A DNA stretch of 64,000 bases from Cladorhizidae sp. MBARI D1340-BT2 (lineage: Eukaryota; Porifera; Demospongiae; Poecilosclerida; Cladorhizidae): NCBI GenBank assembly GCA_028752905.1, contig JAQNBH010000003.1:4644204-4708203 (forward strand), written 5' to 3'. The translations under genes were made by a program, and so were the position numbers. Of the stretch, positions 1 to 10,864 are shown piece after piece (position 1 is the stretch's first letter; each line of letters starts with the position of its first letter). The notes beneath the pieces are model-generated. The model was given only the letters and a program-made list of their open reading frames with translations. It was not told the DNA's origin and ran no database searches.

Positions 1-3000
1 TAGCTATAGTGACTGTTGTCTCCTCTCTATGGTGTCACATTAGGGGTAATAGCTATAGTGACTGTTGTCTCCTCTCTATGGTTTCACATTAGGGGTAATA
101 GCTATAGTGACTGTTGTCTACTCTCTATGGTGACACATTAGGGGTAATAGCTATAGTGACTGTTGTCTCCTCTCTCTGGTGTCACATTAGGGGTAATAGC
201 TATAGTGACTGTTGTCTACTCTCTATGGTGACACATTAGGGGTAATAGCTATAGTGACTGTTGTCTACTCTCTATGGTGACACATTAGGGGTAATAGCTA
301 TAGTGACTGTTGCCTACTCTCTATGGTGACACATTAGGGGTAATAGCTATAGTGACTGTTGTCTACTCTCTATGGTGTCACATTAGGGGTAATAGCTATA
401 GTGACTGTTGTCTACTCTCTATGGTGTCACATTAGGGGTAATAGCTATAGTGACTGTTGCCTACTCTCTATGGTGTCACATTAGGGGTAATAGCTATAGT
501 GACTGTTGCCTACTCTCTATGGTGACACATTAGGGGTAATAGCTATAGTGACTGTTGTCTACTCTCTATGGTGTCACATTAGGGGTAATAGCTATAGTGA
601 CTGTTGTCTACTCTCTATGGTGTCACATTAGGGGTAATAGCTATAGTGACTGTTGTCTACTCTCTATGGTGACACATTAGGGGTAATAGCTATAGTGACT
701 GTTGTCTACTCTCTATGGTGACACATTAGGGGTAATAGCTATAGTGACTGTTGTCTACTCTCTATGGTGACACATTAGGGGTAATAGCTATAGTGACTGT
801 TGTCTACTCTCTATGGTGCCACATTAGGGGTAATAGCTATAGTGACTGTTGTCTACTCTCTATGGTGACACATTAGGGGTAATAGCTATAGTGACTGTTG
901 TCTACTCTCTATGGTGACACATTAGGGGTAATAGCTATAGTGACTGTTGTCTCCTCTCTATGGTGTCACATTAGGGGTAATAGCTATAGTGACTGTTGTC
1001 TACTCTCTATGGTGACACATTAGGGGTAATAGCTATAATGACTGTTGCCTACTCTCTATGGTGTCACATTAGGGGTAATAGCTATAGTGACTGTTGCCTA
1101 CTCTCTATGGTGACACATTAGGGGTAATAGCTATAGTGACTGTTGTCTACTCTCTATGGTGTCACATTAGGGGTAATATCTATAGTGACTGTTGTCTACT
1201 CTCTATGGTGACACATTAGGGGTAATAGCTATAGTGACTGTTGCCTACTCTCTATGGTGACACATTAGGGGTAATAGCTATAGTGACTGTTGCCTACTCT
1301 CTATGGTGTCACATTAGGGGTAATAGCTATAGTGACTGTTGTCTACTCTCTATGGTGTCACATTAGGGGTAATAGCTTTAGTGACTGTTGTCTACTCTCT
1401 ATGGTGTCACATTAGGGGTAATAGCTATAGTGACTGTTGTCTACTCTCTATGGTGACACATTAGGGGTAATAGCTATAGTGACTGTTGTCTACTCTCTAT
1501 GGTGACACATTAGGGGTAATAGCTATAGTGACTGTTGTCTACTCTCTATGGTGACACATTAGGGGTAATAGCTATAGTGACTGTTGTCTACTCTCTATGG
1601 TGCCACATTAGGGGTAATAGCTATAGTGACTGTTGTCTACTCTCTATGGTGACACATTAGGGGTAATAGCTATAGTGACTGTTGTCTACTCTCTATGGTG
1701 ACACATTAGGGGTAATAGCTATAGTGACTGTTGTCTCCTCTCTATGGTGTCACATTAGGGGTAATAGCTATAGTGACTGTTGTCTACTCTCTATGGTGAC
1801 ACATTAGGGGTAATAGCTATAGTGACTGTTGCCTACTCTCTATGGTGTCACATTAGGGGTAATAGCTATAGTGACTGTTGCCTACTCTCTATGTTGACAC
1901 ATTAGGGGTAATAGCTATAGTGACTGTTGTCTACTCTCTATGGTGACACATTAGGGGTAATAGCTATAGTGACTGTTGTCTACTCTCTATGGTGACACAT
2001 TAGGGGTAATAGCTATAGTGACTGTTGTCTACTCTCTATGGTGTCAATTAGGGGTAATAGCTATAGTGACTGTTGTCTACTCTCTCTGGTGCCACATTAG
2101 GGGTAATAGCTATAGTGACTGTTGCCTACTCTCTATGGTGCCACATTAGGGGTAATAGCTATAGTGACTGTTGTCTACTCTCTATGGTGACACATTAGGG
2201 GTAATAGCTATAGTGACTGTTGTCTACTCTCTCTGGTGACACATTAGGGGTAATAGCTATAGTGACCGTTGTCTACTCTCTATGGTGCCACATTAGGGGT
2301 AATAGCTATAGTGACTGTTGTCTACTCTCTATGGTGACACATTAGGGGTAATAGCTATGCCTACTCTCTATGGTGCCACATTAGGGGTAATAGCTATAGT
2401 GACTGTTGTCTACTCTCTATGGTGTCACATTAGGGGTAATAGCTATAGTGACTGTTGTCTACTCTCTCTGGTGTCACATTAGGGGTTATAGCTATAGTGA
2501 CTGTTGCCTACTCTCTATGGTGCCACATTAGGGGTAATAGCTATAGTGACTGTTGTCTACTCTCTATGGTGACACATTAGGGGTAATAGCTATAGTGACT
2601 GTTGTCTACTCTCTATGGTGACACATTAGGGGTAATAGCTATAGTGACTGTTGTCTACTCTCTATGGTGACACATTAGGGGTAATAGCTATAGTGACTGT
2701 TGATTAGGGGTAATAGCTATAGTGACTGTTGTCTACTCTCTATGGTGACACATTAGGGGTAATAGCTATAGTGACTGTTGTCTACTCTCTATGGTGACAC
2801 ATTAGGGGTAATAGCTATAGTGACTGTTGTCTACTCTCTATGGTGACACATTAGGGGTAATAGCTATAGTGACTGTTGTCTACTCTCTATGGTGACACAT
2901 TAGGGGTAATAGCTATAGTGACTGTTGTCTACTCTCTATGGTGTCACATTAGGGGTAATAGCTATAGTGACTGTTGCCTACTCTCTATGGTGACACATTA

Positions 3001-4381
3001 GGGGTAATAGCTATAGTGACTGTTGCCTACTCTCTATGGTGCCACATTAGGGGTAATAGCTATAGTGACTGTTGTCTACTCTCTATGGTGTCACATTAGG
3101 GGTAATAGCTATAGTGACTGTTGCCTACTCTCTATGGTGACACATTAGGGGTAATAGCTATAGTGACTGTTGTCTACTCTCTATGGTGTCACATTAGGGG
3201 TAATAGCTATAGTGACTGTTGCCTACTCTCTATGGTGACACATTAGGGGTAATAGCTATAGTGACTGTTGTCTACTCTCTATGGTGCCACATTAGGGGTA
3301 ATAGCTATAGTGACTGTTGTCTCCTCTCTATGGTGTCACATTAGGGGTAATAGCTATAGTGACTGTTGTCTACTCTCTATGGTGACACATTAGGGGTAAT
3401 AGCTATAGTGACTGTTGTCTACTCTCTATGGTGTCACATTAGGGGTAATAGCTATAGTGACTGTTGTCTACTCTCTATGGTGACACATTAGGGGTAATAG
3501 CTATAGTGACTGTTGTCTACTCTCTATGGTGACACATTAGGGGTAATAGCTATAGTGACTGTTGTCTACTCTCTATGGTGCCACATTAGGGGTAATAGCT
3601 ATAGTGACTGTTGTCTACTCTCTATGGTGTCACATTAGGGGTAATAGCTATAGTGACTGTTGCCTACTCTCTATGGTGCCACATTAGGGGTAATAGCTAT
3701 AGTGACTGTTGTCTACTCTCTATGGTGTCACATTAGGGGTAATAGCTATAGTGACTGTTGTCTACTCTCTATGGTGTCACATTAGGGGTAATAGCTATAG
3801 TGACTGTTGTCTACTCTCTATGGTGCCACATTAGGGGTAATAGCTATAGTGACTGTTGCCTACTCTATGGTGTCACATTAGGGGTAATAGCTATAGTGAC
3901 TGTTGTCTACTCTCTATGGTGCCACATTAGGGGTAATAGCTATAGTGACTGTTGCCTACTCTCTATGGTGACACATTAGGGGTAATAGCTATAGTGACTG
4001 TTGTCTACTCTCTATGGTGCCACATTAGGGATAATAGCTATAGTGACTGTTGTCTACTCTCTATGGTGACACATTAGGGGTAATAGCTATAGTGACTGTT
4101 GTCTACTCTCTATGGTGACACATTAGGGGTAATAGCTATAGTGACTGTTGTCTACTCTCTATGGTGTCACATTAGGGGTAATAGCTATAGTGACTGTTGT
4201 CTACTCTCTATGGTGACACATTAGGGGTAATAGCTATAGTGACTGTTGTCTACTCTCTATGGTGCCACATTAGGGGTAATAGCTATAGTGACTGTTGTCT
4301 ACTCTCTATGGTGACACATTAGGGGTAATAGCTATAGTGACTGTTGCCTACTCTCTATGGTGTCACATTAGGGGTAATAGC
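1..4381. repeat. 49-bp minisatellite array, about 89 copies
   Basis: The period is 49 bp (unit begins TAGCTATAGTGACTGTTG), read directly from successive TAGCTATAG starts at 1, 50 and 99. Copies vary mostly at one position (GTGACAC, GTGTCAC or GTGCCAC) and in GTCTACT versus GCCTACT or GTCTCCT. Truncated units occur near 2360, 2702 and 3865. The array runs off the left edge. Short open frames here are repeat artefacts. Confidence 0.97.
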
Positions 4382-4487
4382 ATGCACAATCAAACAACAT
4401 CAACCATTTCAAGAAAAGCATGAAGCTAAGAGATGGACGTGTTGAAAGAACCTGCTGTATTCGTAGCTATCATGTCTACTACCACAT

Positions 4488-5200
4488 CTGGGTGGCTGCC
4501 ATTAGAGAGCAGCTAGTCTGGGTGGCTGCCATTAGAGAGCAGCTAGTCTGGGTGGCAGCCATTAGAGAGCAGCTAGTCTGGGTGGCAGCCATTGGAGAGC
4601 AGCTAGTCTGGGTGGCAGCCATTAGAGAGCAGCTAGTCTGGGTGGCAGCCATTGGAGAATAGCTAGTCTAGGTGGCAGCCATTGGAGAGCAGCTAGTCTG
4701 GGTGACAGCCATTGGAGAGCAGCTAGTCTGGGTGGCAGTTATTGGAGAGCAGCTAGTCTGGGTGGCAGCCATTAGAGAGCAGCTAGTCTGGGTGGTAGCC
4801 ATTGGAGAGCAGCTAGTCTGGGTGGCAGCCATTAGAGAGCAGCTAGTCTGGGTGGCAGCCATTGGAGAGCAGCTAGTCTGGGTGGTAGCCATTGGGGGAG
4901 TAGTCTGGGTGGCAGCCATTGGAGAGTAGCTAGTCTGGGTGGCAGCTATTTGAGAGCAGCTAGTCCGGGTGGTAGCCATTGGAGAGCAGCTAGTCTCTGG
5001 GTGACAGCCATTGGAGATCAGCTAGTCTGTGTGGCAGCCATTGGAGAGCAGCTAGTCTGGGTGGCAGCCATTGGAGAGCAGGGGGCAGCCATTGGAGAGC
5101 AGCTAGTCAGTCTGGGTGGCAGCCATTGGAGAGCAGCTAGTCTGGGTGGCAGCCATTGGAGAGCAGCTAGTCTGGGTGGCAGCCATTGGAGAGCAGCTAA
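4488..5200. repeat. 30-bp minisatellite, about 24 copies
   Basis: The unit is 30 bp (CTGGGTGGCAGCCATT then GGAGAGCAGCTAGT). Because 30 is a multiple of three, each frame keeps a 10-residue period, giving spurious open frames on both strands. The final unit ends in GCTAACATG at about 5200. Confidence 0.95.
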
Positions 5201-5590
5201 CATGTGAAGGAGAACCAAATGCCTGAGCAGGTATGCAGGGCAGTCAAGAAAGACAGTGTTATTCTTGTAGGTCTTCTTCAACCTATCGATTAGCTACTGC
5301 TATAGCCTGTGAGAGAAGTAATATTGATAGCTGGGCCTTTGGGATCAAGTATACTTACGTACTTGGGGAGAGCCATAGCAAACTCTGGCTCTGACAGTAA
5401 TGGCACAGCTAGAACAGACAATGGTTAGCTAACAAGAGATATGAATTATACGCACGCAAGCATGTGCTCTTTCAGTACCTTTTAAAATTACTCTGATGTT
5501 CTAATTATTCATTCTCATAAATATGTCGTAAGATATACATTTTCACGATTGACTCCACCCACAAAAATTAATGGGAAAAAAATCCTGAAC
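5201..5590 (-). other. Unique spacer with a weak exon candidate
   Basis: This is non-repetitive DNA between two arrays. On the minus strand 5205-5273 is open and reads NNTVFLDCPAYLLRHLVLLH after a possible AG acceptor near 5270. It could be a further exon of the DENN gene, but I see no good donor and cannot align it to the dDENN region. The rest, to 5590, holds nothing I recognise. Confidence 0.2.
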
Positions 5591-5591
5591 T

Positions 5592-6690
5592 ATGGTAGTC
5601 ACTGATATGTACACCCTGTGGTATCACATAAAGGTATAATTACATAGTCACTGATATGTACACCCTATGGTGTCACATAAAGGTATAAGTACATACCCTG
5701 TGGTGTCACATAAAGGTATAATTACATAGTCACTGATATGTACACCCTATGGTGTCACATAAAGGTATAAGTACATAGTCACTGATATGTACACCCTATG
5801 GTGTCACATAAAGGTATAATTACATAGTCACTGATATGTACACCCTATGGTGTCACATAAAGGTATAAGTACATAGTCACTGATATGTACACCCTATGGT
5901 GTCACATAAAGGTATAATTACATAGTCACTGATATGTACACCCTATGGTGTCACATAAAGGTATAAGTACATTCTATGGTGTCACATAAAGGTATAATTA
6001 CATAGCAGGGTTTCATTTAGAGGGAGGCGACTGCCCCCACTTGGAACCCTTTTGCCCCCCCCCCCCCACCCCACCCCCCTTGGAAATTGTAATATTAAAA
6101 TTCATTAGTTGTCACATCTTTAACCATCGTGCCCCCCCCCCCCCCCACCTAATATCCAGATTCCTCCAGTTGCCCCCCCTTGGACAATTTTCTAAATGAA
6201 ACCCTGGATATGTACACCCTGTGTTGTCACATAAAGGTATAATTACATAGTCACTGATATGTACACCCTGTGGTGTCACATAAAGATATAATTACATAGT
6301 CACTGATATGTACACCCTGTGGTGTCACATAAAGGTATAATTACATAGTCACTGATATGTTACACCCTGTGGTGTCACATAAAGGTATAATTACATAGTC
6401 ACTGATATGTACACCCTGTAGTGTCACATAAAGATATAATTACATAGTCACTGATATGTACACCCTGTGGTGTCACATAAAGATATAATTACATAGTCAC
6501 TGATATGTACACCCTGTGGTGTCACATAAAGGTATAATTACATAGTCACTGATATGTTACACCCTGTGGTGTCACATAAAGGTATAATTACATAGTCACT
6601 GATATGTACACCCTGTGGTGTCACATAAAGGTATAATTACATAGTCACTGATATGTTACACCCTGTGGTGTCACATAAAGGTATAATTAC
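5592..6690. repeat. Second 49-bp minisatellite array, interrupted by a MITE
   Basis: The unit is 49 bp (TCACTGATATGTACACCCT, then GGTGTCACATAAAGG and a TATAATTACATAG tail), about 18 copies. Left of the insertion copies mostly read CCCTATGG and alternate AATTACAT with AAGTACAT; right of it they read CCCTGTGG. Decayed units continue to about 6810. The unit resembles the first array: CTATGGTGTCACAT is shared exactly. Confidence 0.95.
6006..6206. mobile_element. Small hAT-type MITE (copy 1)
   Basis: A 201-bp element with inverted ends CAGGGTTTCATTTAGA at the left and its reverse complement TCTAAATGAAACCCTG at the right. The interior has poly-C tracts at about 6056-6070 and 6132-6147. It has no coding capacity. 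It sits inside the 49-bp array. The flanks CATAG and GATAT do not form a clear target duplication, and about 5 bp of the array unit are missing at the junction. Confidence 0.8.
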
Positions 6691-6812
6691 ACAGTCACGC
6701 CTGTGTACACCTGTTGTCGTCACACACAAAAGACGCAAGATTCTTGCTCAGCTGTTCCACCGCATACACTGTGATGTCACATAGGCAATTAAGTTTACAC
6801 ACCTTCACCTAC

Positions 6813-6989
6813 CAAGTTCAACAGTTCATCGGCCATATCCAAGATATTCTCCCGAGAGAACAGTTTCGCTGGTTTGAAATTGTGTGGGTTAGAAACCCTC
6901 CTGGCCAGCAGCTCGTCAAAGTAGTCGCACTGTCTGTACGGCAGCGAGTACTCGTGGCAGAAGTTGAAGAATGAAATGCCAGTGGCCAC
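6813..6989 (-). CDS. Sbf: DENN gene exon 11 (cDENN end / dDENN start)
   Basis: 177 nt, 59 codons, phase 0 to 0. The acceptor is CTCTTCAG before GTGGCC and the donor is TTG followed by GTAGGT. It encodes VATGISFFNF, then PYRQCDYFDELLA, ending in DMADELLNL. The PYRxCDxFDEL stretch is characteristic of the SBF-type dDENN start, where the human proteins have PYRSCDLFDEL (from memory). The residues after FDELLA diverge from vertebrate SBF. It is isolated from exon 10 by a 7.7-kb intron carrying a transposon and two arrays. The next exon should lie further left and was not confidently found. Confidence 0.82.
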
Positions 6990-7772
6990 CTGAAGAGGTG
7001 GAGGAAGCAATTAATCAGCACGTCGCGTTTATAATAACAAATAGATAAAACACAGAAATAGTGATACTGTTTTATGACGATCACATAATATACATACATA
7101 TATACATGCATGTCAGGGTTGTATACAGAAATTTTGCCAAGGGGGGGCGAACTTGAGATATGGAAAAATAAGAGGGGGCGGAGAGCCTGGATGGTGCGGA
7201 AAGGGGACGTGCACCCTGGGCTTCCGCGTGGAGTACGAAAGTGTTTTACCCACAGGTATTTTTGCAGTACTAACTGTATATATAGCTGCTACTTATGATG
7301 GCATGCACTTTTTCTAAAATCTTTAGTACAACATTCCATCTTAAATATTTGCTGAAGTTGCATGCTACGGCAATCAGCATATATAGATTAGATATAGTCA
7401 CTTGTCACTCGTATAATGGAGGTGGGCTTTTGTGAAATCGAATTATGTTGCATTCCATGCATTTTCTTACAAAATCATGGACAACAGGTTTCATACACAA
7501 TTTTTCTCTAGTTCTCTAGGGGGGGGGGGGGTGGAAATGGTTGGTCACTTGGTGCCCTAATTTTTGTTAATATTTTCTTAACATGTTCATAAGTCGTAAA
7601 AGGGGTCTGGGGGGAAGATCCCCCCATATTTTTTTTTGCTTTTACAATGTCTGAGGATAGCTATTTTGACTGACTACCAATGGCATTATGCTATACCGAA
7701 CTATGGCTAGACTGTATATATTTCTCATGATATTGTAGCTGCTTGGAAAAAGGAGAGCATGTGTCATGACAC

Positions 7773-8033
7773 GATGACATCACACACCACCACGTGCTCT
7801 CCTTTGTAGGTTTGTCACTTCTTTTGTTTCTCCTTCTTTCCCACTCCCTCTCTCTCAGTATTTTTAACTCAGTCCATTATGTCATGGTCGTCAAGTCTAA
7901 TCTTAGACATGATGTCATCACACGCCACCACGTGTTCTCCTTTGTAGGTTTGTCACTTCTTCAGTTCCCTCCTTCTTTCCCACTCTCTCTCAGTATTTTT
8001 AACTCAGTCCATTATGTCATGGTCTTAAAGTCT
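7773..8033 (+). promoter_or_regulatory. Duplicated upstream module of the hAT-1 transposase
   Basis: Two direct copies of about 123 bp (7773-7895 and 7911-8033) lie immediately before the TATA box. Each starts GATGACATCACAC or GATGTCATCACAC (CRE/AP-1-like), carries CCACCACGTG (E-box), a pyrimidine-rich block and CAGTATTTTTAACTCAGTCC. The tandem arrangement suggests a duplicated promoter-proximal enhancer; the transcription factors are inference. Confidence 0.6.
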
Positions 8034-8034
8034 C

Positions 8035-8042
8035 TATAAAAG
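8035..8042 (+). promoter_or_regulatory. TATA box of hAT-1 transposase
   Basis: TATAAAAG lies 34 bp before the ATG at 8076, just after the duplicated module. Spacing implies a very short leader. Confidence 0.6.
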
Positions 8043-8075
8043 AAACCTTACTAGCTGATTTCTCTTCATATTAAT

Positions 8076-9236
8076 ATGGATATTCGCTCATACTTTGCAA
8101 GTACTTCTCAAGCCTCTTCTCATGCTAATAGCAGCGATAGCGAAGATAGCAGAACAGATAGCTCTGAGCATGTCGAGGCATCTAGTCCTAGCCTTAGTCC
8201 TCCACCTTCAAAGAAAAGCAAGCAAAACAAACACCGCTCTTCTGTATCCACGAAGAGAAAATACTCTAAGAGCTGGGAGAAAGATTTCAGTTGGCTCTAT
8301 TATGACGAGGATAGCGATGGTGCCTTTTGCAAGGTTTGCAAGCAATCTGGTCTGCAGCGTACTGGAGGAGTGTGGGTCACACAACCTTGCAGAAATTGGA
8401 AGAAAGCTGTTGAAAAAATGAAAGCTCATGCGAGAAGTGACTTCCATATCCATGCAACTCAAGCTCTTTTTGCAGCTAAAGGAGCAGCCAAAGGTGGAAC
8501 AGTTGTACAGCAACTCCAGAATGTTTTAGCTCGCAAAAGAGCTCAGAACAGAGCTGCAGTGAAGTGCCTGATCCTACTCACTCATTTTCTTACGAAAGAA
8601 CAAGTTGCACATTCGACAAAATTTGAGAAGCTGGTTGACGTGGTGGTTCGATGTGGCAGCCAACATTTGAAGCAATTCTTAGAAACTGCACCAAGAAATG
8701 CTGTGTACACATCAAGAGTGGCTGTGGTTGAATTCATCGAATCATTGGGGACATGGGTGGAGGAGTCGATTCTGAAGCGACTTCAAAAGGCACCTATGTA
8801 CAGCCTCATGGCAGATGAGTGCACAGATGTCACCAACGTAGAAGAATTGTCTGTGTTTTGCCGCTTGGAGGAAGATGGTGTACCAGTAGAGTGCTTTCTG
8901 GAGCTTATTCCATTGAAGAAGGCTGATGCAGAGACCATCTATTCTAATCTCATCGATTGTTTAAAGAAGAAAGGTCTACAAGTCGGAAGAATAGTTGGAT
9001 TGGGATTTGATGGAGCTGCAACTTTTTCTGGACGAAAGACCGGGGTTCAGGCACGTATCAAGAAACATACTCCTCACGCTCTGTTTATACACTGCCACTG
9101 TCACTTACTGCAGTTGGCTTGTGTGCAAGCTGCCAATAAAACTCCTGGAATTGCTCATGTTTACAGAACATTGACTACTCTTTGGAAGCATTTTCGCAAT
9201 TCCCCCAAGCGAGCAGAGTGTACAGCACGTTCTTGA
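8076..9236 (+). CDS. hAT transposase, N-terminal part (386 aa, ends at a frameshift)
   Basis: This encodes the DNA-binding and first catalytic part of a hAT transposase, which cuts and joins the element's own ends in the nucleus. A Ser-rich leader (residues about 10-45) precedes a basic stretch and a TTF/BED-type zinc finger (FCKVCKQSG, Cys85 and Cys88, with later Cys105 and His residues around 118-126). Residues 245-250 read MADECT and residues 311-314 FDGA; these are the expected positions of the first two acidic residues of the RNase-H-like fold. HCHCHLLQL follows at about 339. The frame stops at 9234-9236 just after KRAEC, while the homologous reading continues in frame +1. The start is the ATG after the TATA box. 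The family resembles KIAA1586/ZNF862-like proteins, from memory. Confidence 0.88.
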   Translation: MDIRSYFASTSQASSHANSSDSEDSRTDSSEHVEASSPSLSPPPSKKSKQNKHRSSVSTKRKYSKSWEKDFSWLYYDEDSDGAFCKVCKQSGLQRTGGVWVTQPCRNWKKAVEKMKAHARSDFHIHATQALFAAKGAAKGGTVVQQLQNVLARKRAQNRAAVKCLILLTHFLTKEQVAHSTKFEKLVDVVVRCGSQHLKQFLETAPRNAVYTSRVAVVEFIESLGTWVEESILKRLQKAPMYSLMADECTDVTNVEELSVFCRLEEDGVPVECFLELIPLKKADAETIYSNLIDCLKKKGLQVGRIVGLGFDGAATFSGRKTGVQARIKKHTPHALFIHCHCHLLQLACVQAANKTPGIAHVYRTLTTLWKHFRNSPKRAECTARS

Positions 9237-10251
9237 ACTTCCAGAAATGAAAGTGATCAAGCCATCTGACACACGCTGGCTGGCACATGAAAGGTGTGTC
9301 AAAGCTGTCAAAGCAAGTTATTCTGCAATTGTAATCACCATTGGGAACATCTACGAGACGTCCCACGAGCCAGAAGCTCTTGGAATCCATGGTGCCCTCT
9401 GCAAATTGTCTACGATTGCAGCTATATATTTGCTTGATTTCACTCTACCACAAGTAGCCAAGCTCAGCAAAGCACTTCAGGCAGAGCAGCTTGACCTCTC
9501 GTTGATATCATTCCTTGTTGATGCTACTGTTAAATCCTTGGATGATGCAGTTTTGCCTGGAGCGAACTGGGTGTTGGAGCTTCTTGAAAACGTTGAAGAC
9601 TTGAAGTCATCTACAAAGGTGTCTATTGACGCTGATAAAATACTTTCGTTCCAGAATGTTGTTGGTAAGCCTTTTGTTGCTGATTTAAAGGCCAACATAA
9701 CAAGCCGATTTTCTTCATCCAACGCTGTTGTATCAGCATTGTCTATATTCGATCCACGGAAAGTTCCAAAACCAGATTCAGTATCTTTTCCCACTTATGG
9801 AGACACGTCTGTTGAGAAACTGATTGCTCACTACGGAGAAGATAGAGATGCAGAAACATTGGATGGAGAAGAAACAGTGAAGACAGCCATGATTTCCACT
9901 GAAATACTTACAGAGTGGAAAACATTCCGCCAGCTGTTAGTCAAGCAACCACGGGATACTACTGCATCACAGCTGAAAGAACTTGTTTCAAACGACATGC
10001 TCAAGGCCATGTTTCCCAATTTGCACAAGATTGCCTCCATCTGCTTATCGATTCCAGTTTCTACTGCTTCTGTGGAGAGAAGCTTCTCACAGATGAAGAT
10101 GATCAAGACTCGTTTGCGTAATTCTCTAAGTGACTGCAGCCTTTCTCACCTTATGAGGATTGCTATAGAGGCACCAGAAGTACTCTCTGAGAGCGACCTT
10201 GAAGAGATTGTGGACGTATGGCAGAGAAAACCAAGAAGAACCTCAGTTTGA
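9202..10251 (+). CDS. hAT transposase, C-terminal part with dimerisation domain
   Basis: This continues the upstream frame after a shift between about 9216 and 9222. Open reading extends left of the ATG at 9247 (for example QHVLELPEM), so that ATG is not a real start. It encodes KPSDTRWLAHERC, then VAKLSKALQAEQLDLS, and near the C-terminus the hAT dimerisation signature SIPVSTASVERSFSQMKM at about residue 265 from 9247, followed by TRLRNSL. The glutamate in VERSFS is the usual candidate third acid. Together the two frames give about 730 residues, normal for this family. One shift therefore probably inactivates an otherwise well-preserved gene, unless it is a sequencing error or is bypassed. 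Confidence 0.87.
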   Translation, partial: PPSEQSVQHVLELPEMKVIKPSDTRWLAHERCVKAVKASYSAIVITIGNIYETSHEPEALGIHGALCKLSTIAAIYLLDFTLPQVAKLSKALQAEQLDLSLISFLVDATVKSLDDAVLPGANWVLELLENVEDLKSSTKVSIDADKILSFQNVVGKPFVADLKANITSRFSSSNAVVSALSIFDPRKVPKPDSVSFPTYGDTSVEKLIAHYGEDRDAETLDGEETVKTAMISTEILTEWKTFRQLLVKQPRDTTASQLKELVSNDMLKAMFPNLHKIASICLSIPVSTASVERSFSQMKMIKTRLRNSLSDCSLSHLMRIAIEAPEVLSESDLEEIVDVWQRKPRRTSV

Positions 10252-10429
10252 CATTCCTATCATTTGAACCTGATATCATAAGCTTATTACACCTTTCTTG
10301 TATTACACCTTTCTTGACATTATTTAAAAAAATATCTCTAATTTCAAGGGGGGGGGGGGGGGGCGAGAATGATACAAGGGGGGGCGAATGCCCCCCCCCC
10401 CCGCCCCCCCCTAAATACACCCCTGCATG

Positions 10430-10675
10430 TATATACATGTATTTATATATGTAAGTATATACATGTATTATATATACAAGTATATATATATATATATGCA
10501 TTTATGTATATAGATATATTTACATGCATGTGTGTATATATACATGTTTGTAGATAGTATATACATGAATCATAATATATTCACACATATACACATTATG
10601 TATACACACATGTACATATATACATACATTATATACATATATGTATATATATAACATGTATATATATATATATGT
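10430..10675. repeat. AT-rich TATA/CATGTA microsatellite
   Basis: Low-complexity alternating TATATACATGTA-type sequence between the right end of hAT-1 and the next MITE. The short open frames here are not genes. Confidence 0.85.
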
Positions 10676-10864
10676 CGGGGTTTCATTTAGAAAATTGTCC
10701 AAGGGAGGGCAACTGGATTTTAAGGGGGATGGGGGGGGGGGGGGGGGGGGGGGGGGGGCATGATGGTTAAAGATGTAACAAAGTTTCTAATGCATTTTAA
10801 TAATACAATTTCCAAGGAGGCCTCCCCCTCCTGCCCCCCCCCCCCCCCCCCAAATGAAACCCTG
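10676..10864. mobile_element. Small hAT-type MITE (copy 2)
   Basis: A 189-bp element starting CGGGGTTTCATTTAGAAAAT and ending CAAATGAAACCCTG, flanked by TATGT on both sides (10671-10675 and 10865-10869). It has long poly-G (about 10732-10758) and poly-C tracts. Ends match MITE copy 1, and the subterminal CCAAGGG-GGGC block matches the left end of hAT-1. It is inverted in sequence relative to copy 1. Confidence 0.8.

Larger units (their letters stand above)
7114..10425 (+). mobile_element. hAT-superfamily DNA transposon, near full length (hAT-1)
   Basis: A 3.3-kb element beginning CAGGGTTGTATACAG and ending CTAAATACACCCCTG, imperfect terminal inverted repeats matching at about 12 of 15 positions. 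It is flanked by CATGT on both sides (7109-7113 and 10426-10430), a 5-bp target duplication rather than the usual 8 bp of hAT elements. A 5-bp class has been described as hAT5, as I recall. It contains poly-G/C subterminal tracts, a TATA promoter and a transposase in two frames. It lies in intron 10 of the DENN gene, antisense to it. Confidence 0.85.

Noticed and set aside
1..6690. CRISPR-like direct repeats
   Set aside because: Units are head-to-tail with no unique spacers, and the sequence is clearly eukaryotic.
6714..7298. Plus-strand small ORFs around 6714-7298
   Set aside because: They are shadows of exon 11 on the minus strand and of the hAT-1 left end.
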